Shown one piece after another: positions 1-10,274 of a stretch of 34,224 nt of DNA. The notes below the pieces were generated by a model, which saw only the letters and a program-made list of their open reading frames with translations, was not told the DNA's origin and searched no databases. Position 1 is the stretch's first letter. Every line of letters begins with the position of its first letter. The stretch comes from Acidobacteriota bacterium (GTDB lineage Bacteria > Acidobacteriota > Vicinamibacteria > Vicinamibacterales > UBA8438), in the NCBI GenBank assembly GCA_021296515.1, contig JAGWAH010000008.1:7151-41374 (forward strand), in the 5' to 3' direction. The position numbers and the translations under genes were made by a program.

Positions 1-259
1 CTAGCCTCGCTAGTGCGGAGCACTCCTGGCTCGTCGGCGCGTTTCGCGACGCGACGCCAGCTCGCCATCCCGCCGAATGGGAAGGAAGCGGGACGGACGC
101 CGACCGGACGCAACCGGGTCCCGGCACCGACGAAACGGCCTGGCCGGCAAGGCGTTTTTCGTGGCGGCGCTGCTCCGGCCGGTGGTATCGTGAACCGCTG
201 GCGTCGGGCGATACCCGCGAGCGAAGCGCGCGCGAAGTCGATGTGAGGGGAGACCAGAG
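1..259. other. Non-coding stretch upstream of the FAD oxidoreductase
   Basis: I see no convincing gene here. Short open frames exist on both strands, but their translations are arginine- and proline-rich low-complexity sequence typical of spurious frames in GC-rich DNA. The last bases carry a purine-rich Shine-Dalgarno-like stretch (GAGGGGAGA, about 246-254) that serves the ATG at 260. No clear -35/-10 pair was recognised. Confidence 0.5.
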
Positions 260-2341
260 ATGGCGAAGAAGCGCATCAGCGACGGCGACGATCCACATCT
301 CGAGCACGAGAACGAGCAAGGTGTCAGCCGGCGGGACTTCGTCAGGACGGGAGCCGCGGCCGGGCTGGGCGCCGGCGCGCTGCTGACGCCGGGCCCGGCT
401 CAGGCGCAGGAATCGGCCTCGGGCGCCGAGGACGTGACCTGGGACTACGAGGTGGACGTGGTCATCGCGGGCGGCGGTTGCGCCGGCCTGACCGCGGCCA
501 TCCGCGCGCGGGATCTCGGCGCCAGCGTGCTGGTGGTGGATCAGAACTTCGACCTCGGCGGCCGGATGCTGCACAGCGGGGCCTTCGTCTCGCTCGGCGG
601 CGGCGACCCGGTCCAGCAGCGGGACATGAAGGGCGAGAAGGACAAGGAGGGATTGATCACGGTCGATCCCGCCGAGGAGCCGGAAGAGCTCGACGACAGC
701 GTCGACCTCCTGTTCACGGACATCACCGACTGGTCGGTGGTCGACCCCAAGGGCCAGAGCCCCTACCGCTACAACGAGCGGGAGCTCGCCCGCGCGTGGG
801 CGGAGAACTGCCCGGCCACGCGGCAGTTCATGATGGACAACTACGTCCGGTTCACGCGCGTCAGCGGCACGCACGGCGGCGGCGGCCTCTCGCGCGCGCG
901 GGGGGCGCGCTGCTTCCTGATGCTCGGCGACAAGACGGACATCAAGGCGGGCACGATCACGGCGGAGGATGCGGGCGTTGCCGATCCCGAGCGCACGAGC
1001 GCGTTCGCGCCGCAGCAGATGAACGACGCGCGCCGCCTGGTCGGGCCCAACGCGGTGAGCAACGGCGCGGCCCTCTCCCGTTGCCTGGAGTTCTCGGCGC
1101 GGGAGAAGGGCGTCGAGTTCATGCTGCACCGCCGGTTCACCGACCTCATCCGCGAGCAGCCGTTCGCGGGCCGGGTGGTAGGCATCCGGGCCCACTACTC
1201 GCCGCGGCACCACCCCGAGACCGGCGACCTGCTGCAGAGCTTCTGGCAGAACGGCAACGTCGACGAGCGGCGCGAGACTGTGACCATCCGTGCCCGCCGG
1301 GGCATCATCCTGGCCAGCGGCGGCCACGCCGGCAACCCGCAGGTCCGCAGCATGTTCTACCCCGCCATGCGGGAGCCCGCCTTCCCGACCAGCGGCGTCG
1401 CCCTGCAGGGCCCCCACGGCCAGGACGCCAGCGCGCTTGTCGCCGGCCTGCGGGTGGGCGCCAACCTGGCGGGGATGCACCAGAACCTGTCGTATCCCAC
1501 GACGTTCCACATCTCGAACGCCTATACGACCATGATGCCCGGGCACCCGACGTTCGGCTTCCGCCGCTCCGCGGGGGTCAACGTCGGCAGCGCCGGCTTC
1601 GAGGAGTTCATCGCAGTGAACCAGGTCGGCAAGCGCTTCTTCAACGAGGTCCGCCTGCCGGCCCGGCCGGGCGGCAGCCGCTACCCGGGCGACGGCGCCG
1701 CCCCCGGCCAGGGGCTGGAACACAAGCCGCTCGACTGGCGCAACTGCGAGAAGAAGTGGATCCGGGAGTCGTACGACTACGACCACGGCCTCGACGCGGC
1801 GCTGGCCATGAACGAGGGGTCGAAGGCGCCGGACTACTACTCGGGGCCGCTGTGGGCCGTCTTCGACCAGGAGGCGGTGGAGCGCACCGGATGGGAGCTC
1901 CGCTACCCGTACGTGGCCGACAACGGCTACTCCTTCCAGGCCGACACCATCGAGGAGCTGGCCGAGAAGATCGCGGCCGGCCACGAGTTCCAGCGGGTGC
2001 CGCTGCGCTACCTGGCCGAAACCGTGGCCAAGTGGAACGATTACGTGGACGCCGGCGCCGATCCCGAGTTCGAGCGCCACGCGGATGCCCCGATGTTCCG
2101 CATAGACCGGCCGCCGTTCCATGCGCTCTCGATCATGGTGATCTGGCACGACTCCTACGGCGGCCTGCGGGTCGACGGGCGCCAGCAGGTCGTGGACATG
2201 CAGGGAGAGGTCATTCCGGGCCTCTATGCCGGCGGCGAGGCGGTCGGCGGGTTCAACAAGCACGGCCTCGGCAAGGGCCACGTCCACGGCTACATCGCCG
2301 GCACGCATGCCGCGGACAAGCCCTCCGAGACAGAGGGATAG
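260..2341 (+). CDS. Tat-exported FAD-dependent oxidoreductase (fumarate reductase / 3-ketosteroid dehydrogenase-like flavoprotein)
   Basis: This 693-aa protein belongs to the FAD_binding_2 flavoprotein superfamily. The N-terminus has a twin-arginine motif (SRRDF, Arg24-Arg25) followed by an Ala/Gly-rich stretch ending near AQAQ (about 47-50), so export as a folded flavoprotein is expected. The dinucleotide-binding GGGCAG motif is at residues 71-76, just after the strand VVIAG. The C-terminal part has the family signatures HDSYGGLRVD and GLYAGGEAVGG, the latter contacting FAD. The start is ATG with GGGGAG upstream. It is followed after 13 bp by a small accessory gene and then by a diheme cytochrome c, so the electron acceptor is probably that cytochrome. 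The substrate cannot be read from sequence. Fumarate reductase, steroid dehydrogenase and other alkane or alcohol oxidising roles all remain possible. Confidence 0.88.
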   Translation: MAKKRISDGDDPHLEHENEQGVSRRDFVRTGAAAGLGAGALLTPGPAQAQESASGAEDVTWDYEVDVVIAGGGCAGLTAAIRARDLGASVLVVDQNFDLGGRMLHSGAFVSLGGGDPVQQRDMKGEKDKEGLITVDPAEEPEELDDSVDLLFTDITDWSVVDPKGQSPYRYNERELARAWAENCPATRQFMMDNYVRFTRVSGTHGGGGLSRARGARCFLMLGDKTDIKAGTITAEDAGVADPERTSAFAPQQMNDARRLVGPNAVSNGAALSRCLEFSAREKGVEFMLHRRFTDLIREQPFAGRVVGIRAHYSPRHHPETGDLLQSFWQNGNVDERRETVTIRARRGIILASGGHAGNPQVRSMFYPAMREPAFPTSGVALQGPHGQDASALVAGLRVGANLAGMHQNLSYPTTFHISNAYTTMMPGHPTFGFRRSAGVNVGSAGFEEFIAVNQVGKRFFNEVRLPARPGGSRYPGDGAAPGQGLEHKPLDWRNCEKKWIRESYDYDHGLDAALAMNEGSKAPDYYSGPLWAVFDQEAVERTGWELRYPYVADNGYSFQADTIEELAEKIAAGHEFQRVPLRYLAETVAKWNDYVDAGADPEFERHADAPMFRIDRPPFHALSIMVIWHDSYGGLRVDGRQQVVDMQGEVIPGLYAGGEAVGGFNKHGLGKGHVHGYIAGTHAADKPSETEG

Positions 2342-2354
2342 CCGCATCCCGACG

Positions 2355-3041
2355 ATGGCTCGGCAGGAGGACACGCAGGGCGCGCTCGACGTGAGCCGCG
2401 ACGCGGCGTCACCGGGCGAGGCCGAGGTTCGCAACGACGAGCCGCACGCCACGCGCGTAGTCGTCTGGGACACGCCGCCGGCCGTCGAACGCGGGACGCG
2501 CTTCGCCGTCAGGCTCGGGGTTTCGTGCTCCGCCAAGTGCAGGACGGCCGGCTGGACGGTGGAGGTGCACGACCACGACGGCTCGAAACGGGCGACGACC
2601 ACGCTCGGCGACGACCCGTGGCCCGGCACCGACGCGCTGTACCACGCCGAGGTCGCCCTGGTGGCTCCGGACACCGAAGGCCTGTACACGTGGCAGGCCG
2701 CAGCGCAGACAGGCGATACGGCTGTCGTCCACACCGACGGGAGCGCCTCGTTCCGCGTCCGTATCGTATCCGCCCCGGCCTGCCTCGTGACGGTTGTCGC
2801 CGCAGACGCGGAAAGCCGGGCCCCGGTGGAGGGCGCACGGGTGGTTGCGCACCCCTACCGGGCCGTCACCGACGAGCACGGCGTGGCGCAACTGCGGGTT
2901 CCGGCCGGCGAGTACCGCTTGTTCGTGTCGGGGCAGGGCTACGTTCCCTTCCGCTTCGACGGGGAAGTGAAGGCCGACACGACGATGCGCGCCGAGCTCG
3001 TGCAGGATGTGGAGCTCTCGGATGCCGATATCTGGTCCTGA
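2355..3041 (+). CDS. Accessory protein with C-terminal carboxypeptidase-regulatory-like (beta-sandwich) domain
   Basis: This 228-aa protein shows no signal peptide or membrane segment. The first 30 residues are charged and look disordered. Residues about 35-140 look like a beta-rich fold carrying two close cysteines (SCSAKC). Residues about 145-220 match the carboxypeptidase regulatory-like pattern: APVEGARVVAH, TDEHGVAQLRVPAGEYRLFVSGQGY. Start ATG 2355 was chosen because the open frame extends upstream only inside the flavoprotein gene. It lies between a Tat-exported flavoprotein and an exported cytochrome c. Lacking its own signal, it might ride out of the cell bound to the folded flavoprotein, as known for other Tat hitchhikers; this is inference. 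The function is unknown. Confidence 0.75.
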   Translation: MARQEDTQGALDVSRDAASPGEAEVRNDEPHATRVVVWDTPPAVERGTRFAVRLGVSCSAKCRTAGWTVEVHDHDGSKRATTTLGDDPWPGTDALYHAEVALVAPDTEGLYTWQAAAQTGDTAVVHTDGSASFRVRIVSAPACLVTVVAADAESRAPVEGARVVAHPYRAVTDEHGVAQLRVPAGEYRLFVSGQGYVPFRFDGEVKADTTMRAELVQDVELSDADIWS

Positions 3042-3075
3042 TCGCCGGCGCCGACAAGACGAGGGAGTCAGTCCG

Positions 3076-3837
3076 ATGCGGAACTTCGTGGTCGGTGGTC
3101 TGATACTCGGCTGTGTTCTCCTCGCGTGCGCCATGAACGCCGGCGCCGCGCAGGTCGACGACGCGGCGCGCTTCGAGCAGGGGGAACAGCTCTACGAGGC
3201 GCGCTGCGCGCGGTGCCACGGCGCTACCGGCGAAGGCAGCCCCCCGACGTTTCCGGCCCTGAGCGGCAACGACCGGCTCGCGGACGCCGCACGGATTGTC
3301 GGGATCCTGCGCGACGGCTCGGGAAACATGCCGCCGTTCCCCACCCTGACCGCGGCCGAGACCTCGTCGCTGGCGAGCTACGTCCGCAACGCCTGGACGA
3401 ACGACTTCGGAGGCGTCACGACCGGCGAGGTGGCCGCGCTGGCGGACGCGTCCGCGGACGCGGTGTCTACGGCGTCGGTGTGGGACGGCGTCTTCACCGC
3501 GGCGCAGGCGGCGCGGGGCCGGCTGGCGTACTCCGGGGGCTGCGGCTTCTGTCACGGCCGCCGCCTGAACGGCGCACCGGACGATCCCGACATGCGCTCC
3601 ACTCCCCCGCTGGCGCGGGCGAGATTCCTCCGCGAGTGGGACGGACGTTCGCTCGCCTCCCTCTACGAGTACACGCGGCTGACGATGCCCGAGGACAACC
3701 CGGCCTCCTTCACCGACGAGGAGTACGCCGACGTCATCGCCTACATGCTCTCCGTCAGTGGGATGCCGGCCGGCGACGAGGAGCTCCCGCCCGATTCGCA
3801 GACCCTCGCGCGCATCGTGATCCGGCCGCGCCAGTAG
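3076..3837 (+). CDS. Diheme c-type cytochrome, exported
   Basis: This 253-aa protein has two cytochrome c domains. An N-terminal hydrophobic signal (about 1-25) precedes either a lipobox-like LLAC at Cys18 or a Sec cleavage after NAGA; the sequence does not decide which. The first haem motif is CARCH (Cys44, Cys47, His48), with a likely axial Met85 in GNMPPFP. The second is CGFCH (Cys156, Cys159, His160), with a likely axial Met204 in LTMPED. Start ATG 3076 has GAGGGAG about 8 bases upstream. It sits 34 bp after the accessory gene and is the natural electron acceptor for the flavoprotein at 260. Together they look like a periplasmic dehydrogenase-cytochrome unit feeding the respiratory chain. 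Confidence 0.88.
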   Translation: MRNFVVGGLILGCVLLACAMNAGAAQVDDAARFEQGEQLYEARCARCHGATGEGSPPTFPALSGNDRLADAARIVGILRDGSGNMPPFPTLTAAETSSLASYVRNAWTNDFGGVTTGEVAALADASADAVSTASVWDGVFTAAQAARGRLAYSGGCGFCHGRRLNGAPDDPDMRSTPPLARARFLREWDGRSLASLYEYTRLTMPEDNPASFTDEEYADVIAYMLSVSGMPAGDEELPPDSQTLARIVIRPRQ

Positions 3838-3950
3838 CCGGCGGTTCACCCCTCGAGTTGCACCGGACGATGTCTCGTCTCGCTCTCAGTTTCTCCGATT
3901 GCCGTTGCCGCATCCTTGGCAATCCCACCGTGCGGCGGGAGGTGAAGACC

Positions 3951-6074
3951 ATGACCATCCGGAGCACGCTCCGACCCGGACACCGGCGGCACTTCGACAC
4001 GCTGCGGCTCGGCGGCTGTCTGCTGCTCGCGTTCCTGCTCGCAGCAGCCACCGCGACGGGCCAGTCGGCGGTCACCGCGACCGGCCCGGACGCCGGCAAA
4101 CGCCACCTGGAGCTCGAGGACTATCTCTCGTGGGAGACCGTCAACGATCCGCAGGTCTCGCCGGACGGCGCGACCGTCGTCTACGAGCGGCGCTTCGTCG
4201 ACGCAGTGGCCGACAACATCCGCACCGAGTTGTGGGTCATCGGCGCCGACGGCTCCCGGAACCGGTTCCTCACCGAGGGCGGCGGCGCCCGCTGGTCGCC
4301 CGACGGAACCCGCATCGCGTTCACGCGATCCGCCGAGCCCGGCGGGGCCCAGATCTTCGTCCGCTGGATGGACGCCGAGGGTGCGGAAAGCCGGATCACC
4401 CGGCTGGAGAACCCGCCGTCGCAGATCCGGTGGGCGCCCGACAGCGGTTCGCTCGCCTTCCGCGCGGTGGTCGCTCCCACGCCGGACCCGGAGTGGAGCA
4501 TCGACATGCCCCGGGCGCCGGACGGCGCAGCGTGGACGGCCCCGGCCCGGATCGTGACGCGGCTCAACTACCGGCGCGACGGATCGGGATTCGTCCCGGC
4601 CGGACACCGTCACATCTTCGTGGTCGGCGCCGCCGGCGGAACGCCGCGGCAGGTGACCGGCGGCGACTTCCACCACGACGACCCGCGGTTCACGCCCGAC
4701 GGCGACGCCATCGTCTTCTCCGGCCTCCGCGAACCGGACGCCGACTACGCCTGGCGGGAATCCGAGGTGTACCGGGTGGACCTGGCGACCCGCGAGATCA
4801 CCGCCCTGACCGGCCGGGAAGGCCCGGACGCCAACGCCTTCCCCTCCCCCGACGGCCGCGCCATCGCCTACACGGGCATGGACCACACGACGGACACCTA
4901 CCGCGAAGAGGGTCTGTACGTGATGGCCGCCGACGGTTCCGGCTCCCGCGTCATCGCCACCGAGATGGGCCGGCGCCCCGGCATCGTGGGCTGGGCCGCC
5001 GACGGCAGCGGCGTCTACCTGAACGCGCAGCTCAGGGGAACGAGCAACCTCCACTTCGCGTCGGTGGACGGCGAGGTGCGCCCGGTCAGCAGCGGCAACC
5101 ACATGCTCTCGGTCTCCTCGGTCAGCAAGAACGGCGTCGCCGTCGGCGTCGTCTCCAGCTACCACGTCCCCGGCGATCTGGTCGCCTTCGACGTGGACGC
5201 TCCCGACGCGCTGCGCACGCTGCACCGGACCAACGCCGGGCTGCTCGCCGACGTCCGCCTGGGCGAGGTCGAGGAGGTCTGGTACGAATCTCCCGACGGC
5301 CTCGACATCCAGGGCTGGATCGTCACGCCTCCGGACTTCGATCCGGACCGGAAGTACCCGCTCATCCTCCGCATCCACGGCGGACCGCATTCGATGTACA
5401 ACGCCGGCTTCGACTTCAAGAACCAGGATCACGCCGCGAACGGCTACGTGGTCCTGTACACGAACCCGCGCGGCAGCAGCGGTTACGGCAGCGTGTTCGG
5501 CAACGAGATCAAGAACGCCTACCCCGGCAAGGACTACGACGACCTGATGGCCGGGGTCGACGAGGTGCTCTCCCGCGGCTACATCGACGAGCGCAACCTG
5601 TTCGTCTACGGCGGCAGCGGCGGGGGCGTCCTGACGTCGTGGATCGTCGGGCGGACCGGCCGCTTCACCGCCGCGGTGGTCAAGGCGCCGGTCACCAACT
5701 GGCTGAGCTTCGTCGGCACCACCGACGGGTCGGGCTGGTACCGCAACTTCGAGAAGCTCCCCTGGGAGGACCCCGAGGAGCACCTGCGGCGGTCCACGCT
5801 GATGTACGTCGGCAACGTCACCACGCCCACTCTGCTGATGACCGGCGAGCGCGACCTGCGGACGCCGATGGAGCAGACCGAGCAGTACTACCGCGCGCTC
5901 AAGCTGCGGAAGGTGCCGACGGGGATGATCCGGCTGACCGACGGCTGGCACAGCCGCAGCCTGCCGCCCACGAACTTCCTGCGCGTGCAGCTCTATCTCA
6001 GGCTGTGGTTCGAGCGGTTCATGGTCGAGGGGAACCCGGCGACCGACCAGGAGGGCCAGGAGTCTGCGCCGTGA
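3951..6074 (+). CDS. S9 family serine peptidase (prolyl oligopeptidase / acylaminoacyl-peptidase type), exported
   Basis: This 707-aa protein has a signal peptide (about residues 15-38, LLLAFLLAAATATGQ), which places it in the periplasm or outside. Residues about 50-420 show repeated PD40/TolB-like propeller blades (QVSPDGATVVY, RWSPDGTRIAF, RFTPDGDAIVF, FPSPDGRAIAY). Residues about 440-700 form the alpha/beta hydrolase domain, with nucleophile Ser556 in GGSGGG, Asp635 in GERDLRTP and His667 in DGWHSRS, a complete triad. Start ATG 3951 has GGGAGGTG 7 bases upstream. An in-frame ATG at 3870 lacks a ribosome site and would bury the signal peptide. The role is peptide degradation for nutrition. 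It ends 80 bp from the convergent ABC exporter, with no clear terminator between. Confidence 0.93.
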   Translation: MTIRSTLRPGHRRHFDTLRLGGCLLLAFLLAAATATGQSAVTATGPDAGKRHLELEDYLSWETVNDPQVSPDGATVVYERRFVDAVADNIRTELWVIGADGSRNRFLTEGGGARWSPDGTRIAFTRSAEPGGAQIFVRWMDAEGAESRITRLENPPSQIRWAPDSGSLAFRAVVAPTPDPEWSIDMPRAPDGAAWTAPARIVTRLNYRRDGSGFVPAGHRHIFVVGAAGGTPRQVTGGDFHHDDPRFTPDGDAIVFSGLREPDADYAWRESEVYRVDLATREITALTGREGPDANAFPSPDGRAIAYTGMDHTTDTYREEGLYVMAADGSGSRVIATEMGRRPGIVGWAADGSGVYLNAQLRGTSNLHFASVDGEVRPVSSGNHMLSVSSVSKNGVAVGVVSSYHVPGDLVAFDVDAPDALRTLHRTNAGLLADVRLGEVEEVWYESPDGLDIQGWIVTPPDFDPDRKYPLILRIHGGPHSMYNAGFDFKNQDHAANGYVVLYTNPRGSSGYGSVFGNEIKNAYPGKDYDDLMAGVDEVLSRGYIDERNLFVYGGSGGGVLTSWIVGRTGRFTAAVVKAPVTNWLSFVGTTDGSGWYRNFEKLPWEDPEEHLRRSTLMYVGNVTTPTLLMTGERDLRTPMEQTEQYYRALKLRKVPTGMIRLTDGWHSRSLPPTNFLRVQLYLRLWFERFMVEGNPATDQEGQESAP

Positions 6075-6154
6075 CCAGCGGGACTTCCGCGGGCGCACCG
6101 CCTACCGGATGGCCGAGGGCTCGAAGCGGCGCAACGGCATGCTCCACCGTCCGC

Positions 6155-8059
<1,905 letters not shown>

Positions 8060-8086
8060 GACCTTCCATGGTAGTAGACTTCCGCC

Positions 8087-9184
8087 GTGACCCTGCCCGC
8101 GCGCCGGATCATCCACGTCGACATGGACGCGTTCTACGCGTCGGTGGAGCAGCGCGACCGGCCCGAGTTGCGCGGGTTGCCGGTGGCGGTCGGCGGCCGT
8201 CCCGAGGGCCGCGGCGTGGTAGCCGCGGCGAGCTACGAGGCGCGCGAGTTCGGGGTGCGCTCGGCGCTGTCGATGGCCAAGGCGGTGCGGCTCTGCCCGG
8301 AGCTGAAGATCGTGCCCCCCGACTTCCACAAGTACCGCGCGGTCTCTCAGCAGGTGTTCGACCTCTTCCGTTCGGTCACGCCGGCCGTCGAGCCGCTGTC
8401 GCTCGACGAGGCCTACCTCGACGTGACGGAGAACGCCTGGGGAGAGCCGCTCGCCACCACCGTCGCGAAGCGTCTCAAGGCGCGCATCCTGGAAGAGACC
8501 GGTCTGACCGCCTCGGCCGGCGCCGCCCCGAACAAGTTCCTGGCCAAGATTGCCTCTGCCTGGCGCAAGCCCGACGGACTGACGGTGGTGGCCCCGGAGA
8601 GGATGGAGAGCTTCCTGCAGAAGCTGGCGGTCGACGCCCTGTGGGGAGTCGGACCGGTGACCGCGCGGCGGCTGCGGGCGGCCGGAATCGAGCAGCTCGT
8701 CGACGTCCGGACCGTCGACGACGAGACCCTGCACGGCCTCGTCGGACGCCAGGCGGACTGGCTGAAGCGGCTCGCGCAGGGGATCGACGAGCGGCCGGTG
8801 GTCAGCGACCGCGAGCGGAAGTCGCGCAGCTCCGAGCACACCTACGCCGAGGATCTCCGGGAGATCGACAGGATTCGCGCGGAGATCGACCGCATGGCGG
8901 CCGGGGCCGCCGACTGGCTGCAGCAGGCCGAGGTCGCGGCCCGGACCGTGACCCTCAAGGTGCGCTACCACGACTTCAAGACAGTCACCCGCAGCGACAC
9001 CCGGCCGGTCGCCACCGTCGACGCGGCGGACATCACGCGCCGGGCGCGGGCGCTGCTCGACCGTACGGACGCCGGACGGCGACCCGTCAGGCTGCTCGGC
9101 GTCGGGGTGCACGGCCTGCGGCCCCGGTCCGAACCGGAGAACGCGCGCGAGCCGCTGCTGTGGGACGCGGCGCCCGGCGCATGA
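8087..9184 (+). CDS. dinB: DNA polymerase IV (Y-family translesion polymerase)
   Basis: This 365-aa protein has the full Y-family layout: palm/fingers with HVDMDAFYASVE (metal ligand Asp12, steric gate Tyr17) and LSLDEAYLDV (Asp107, Glu108), thumb helix-hairpin-helix region (LWGVGPVTARRL), and C-terminal little finger. It performs error-prone bypass of DNA lesions in the cytoplasm. The start is GTG 8087; no ATG precedes the conserved N-terminus and no Shine-Dalgarno is seen. A TAGACT hexamer ends 7 bases before the GTG, so a leaderless transcript is possible. It is followed 13 bp later by rsgA. No LexA-type operator was recognised in the 27-bp divergent gap. Confidence 0.95.
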   Translation: MTLPARRIIHVDMDAFYASVEQRDRPELRGLPVAVGGRPEGRGVVAAASYEAREFGVRSALSMAKAVRLCPELKIVPPDFHKYRAVSQQVFDLFRSVTPAVEPLSLDEAYLDVTENAWGEPLATTVAKRLKARILEETGLTASAGAAPNKFLAKIASAWRKPDGLTVVAPERMESFLQKLAVDALWGVGPVTARRLRAAGIEQLVDVRTVDDETLHGLVGRQADWLKRLAQGIDERPVVSDRERKSRSSEHTYAEDLREIDRIRAEIDRMAAGAADWLQQAEVAARTVTLKVRYHDFKTVTRSDTRPVATVDAADITRRARALLDRTDAGRRPVRLLGVGVHGLRPRSEPENAREPLLWDAAPGA

Positions 9185-9197
9185 GAAAGCGACACGC

Positions 9198-10262
9198 ATG
9201 ACACTCGGAGAGATGGGCTGGGACGACGGCTTCGCGGCGGCCTTCGATGCGCTCGGAGACGGCGGCCTCGTCCCGGCGCGGGTCGGGATCGAGCACAACC
9301 ACTTCTATCGCGTGCTTACCTCCGGGGGCGAGCTGGTGGCCCAGGCGGCCGGGCGGCTCCGGCACCGGGCGGCCGGTCAGGACGACCTCCCGGCGGTGGG
9401 CGACTGGGTGGCGGTCACCGTCAACCGCCACGACGGCGCCGGGACCATTCGCGCCATCCTGCCCCGCCGGAGCAGCTTCGCCCGCAAGGCGGCCGGCGAC
9501 CCGACCGCGAAGCAGGTGGTGGCCGCCAACATCGACGTCGTGCTGGTGGTGGCCGGGCTCGACGGCGACTTCAGCCCGCGCCGCATCGAACGCTACCTGG
9601 TGGCGGCGGCCGACAGCGGGGCGCGGCCGGTCGTGGTGCTGAACAAGGCCGACCTCGAAGAGAACGTGGCGTCGTGCATGGCGACGGTGCGCGCGGCGGC
9701 GCCGGACGTCCCTGTCCACGCGACCTGCTGCAAGTCCGGCCAGGGGCTCGACGACCTCGCCGCCTATCTCGCGCCGGGCCGGACGGTGGCCCTGCTCGGT
9801 TCGTCCGGGGTCGGCAAGTCGACCATCATCAACCACCTGCTCGGCGAGTCGCGGCAGAAGACGCAGGCGGTCCGCGCCGCCGACAGCCGGGGCCGGCACA
9901 CGACGATCCACCGCGAGTTGATCGCGGCGCCGGGCGGCGGCATCATCATCGATACGCCGGGCATGCGCGAGCTGCAGCTCTGGGACAGCGACCGCGCTCT
10001 CGAGGATGCGTTCGCCGAGATCGACGTGCTCGCCGCCGACTGCCGGTTCCGGGACTGCCTCCACCGGCAGGAGCCGGGGTGCGCGGTCCGCGCCGCGGTG
10101 GACGCCGGCCGCCTGCCCGCGATCCGCCTGACGCACTACCTGCGCCTCGACGACGAACGGGCGCACCTGGTTCGGCGGCGCGACGAGCTGGCGCGTCTCG
10201 AAGAGAAGAAACGCACCCGGGTCATGCACCGCGCGCTGCGCAAGATTTCCACCTCATCCTGA
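9198..10262 (+). CDS. rsgA: Ribosome small subunit-dependent GTPase A
   Basis: This 354-aa circularly permuted GTPase acts in late 30S subunit maturation. An N-terminal OB-fold (about 35-105) is followed by G4 NKAD (149-152), then P-loop GSSGVGKST (201-209) and G3 DTPG (252-255), the permuted order that defines the family. The C-terminal zinc site is CRFRDCLHRQEPGC with Cys282, Cys287, His289 and Cys295. All key residues are present. Start ATG 9198 has a weak GAGAAAG upstream. It lies 13 bp after dinB and 12 bp before the amidohydrolase, so the three are probably co-transcribed. Confidence 0.95.
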   Translation: MTLGEMGWDDGFAAAFDALGDGGLVPARVGIEHNHFYRVLTSGGELVAQAAGRLRHRAAGQDDLPAVGDWVAVTVNRHDGAGTIRAILPRRSSFARKAAGDPTAKQVVAANIDVVLVVAGLDGDFSPRRIERYLVAAADSGARPVVVLNKADLEENVASCMATVRAAAPDVPVHATCCKSGQGLDDLAAYLAPGRTVALLGSSGVGKSTIINHLLGESRQKTQAVRAADSRGRHTTIHRELIAAPGGGIIIDTPGMRELQLWDSDRALEDAFAEIDVLAADCRFRDCLHRQEPGCAVRAAVDAGRLPAIRLTHYLRLDDERAHLVRRRDELARLEEKKRTRVMHRALRKISTSS

Positions 10263-10274
10263 AAGGACCCTCTC

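Noticed and set aside
1-259. Small open frames on both strands at the left edge
   Set aside because: The translations lack any domain, hydrophobic core or usable ribosome site and look like random GC-rich sequence.
3870-3950. Upstream in-frame ATG for the S9 peptidase
   Set aside because: It has no ribosome site and would place 27 extra polar residues before the signal peptide; ATG 3951 has a strong GGGAGGTG.
3846-6098. Long minus-strand frame opposite the S9 peptidase
   Set aside because: It is a shadow of the peptidase gene, rich in Arg, Gly and Val with no recognisable domain.
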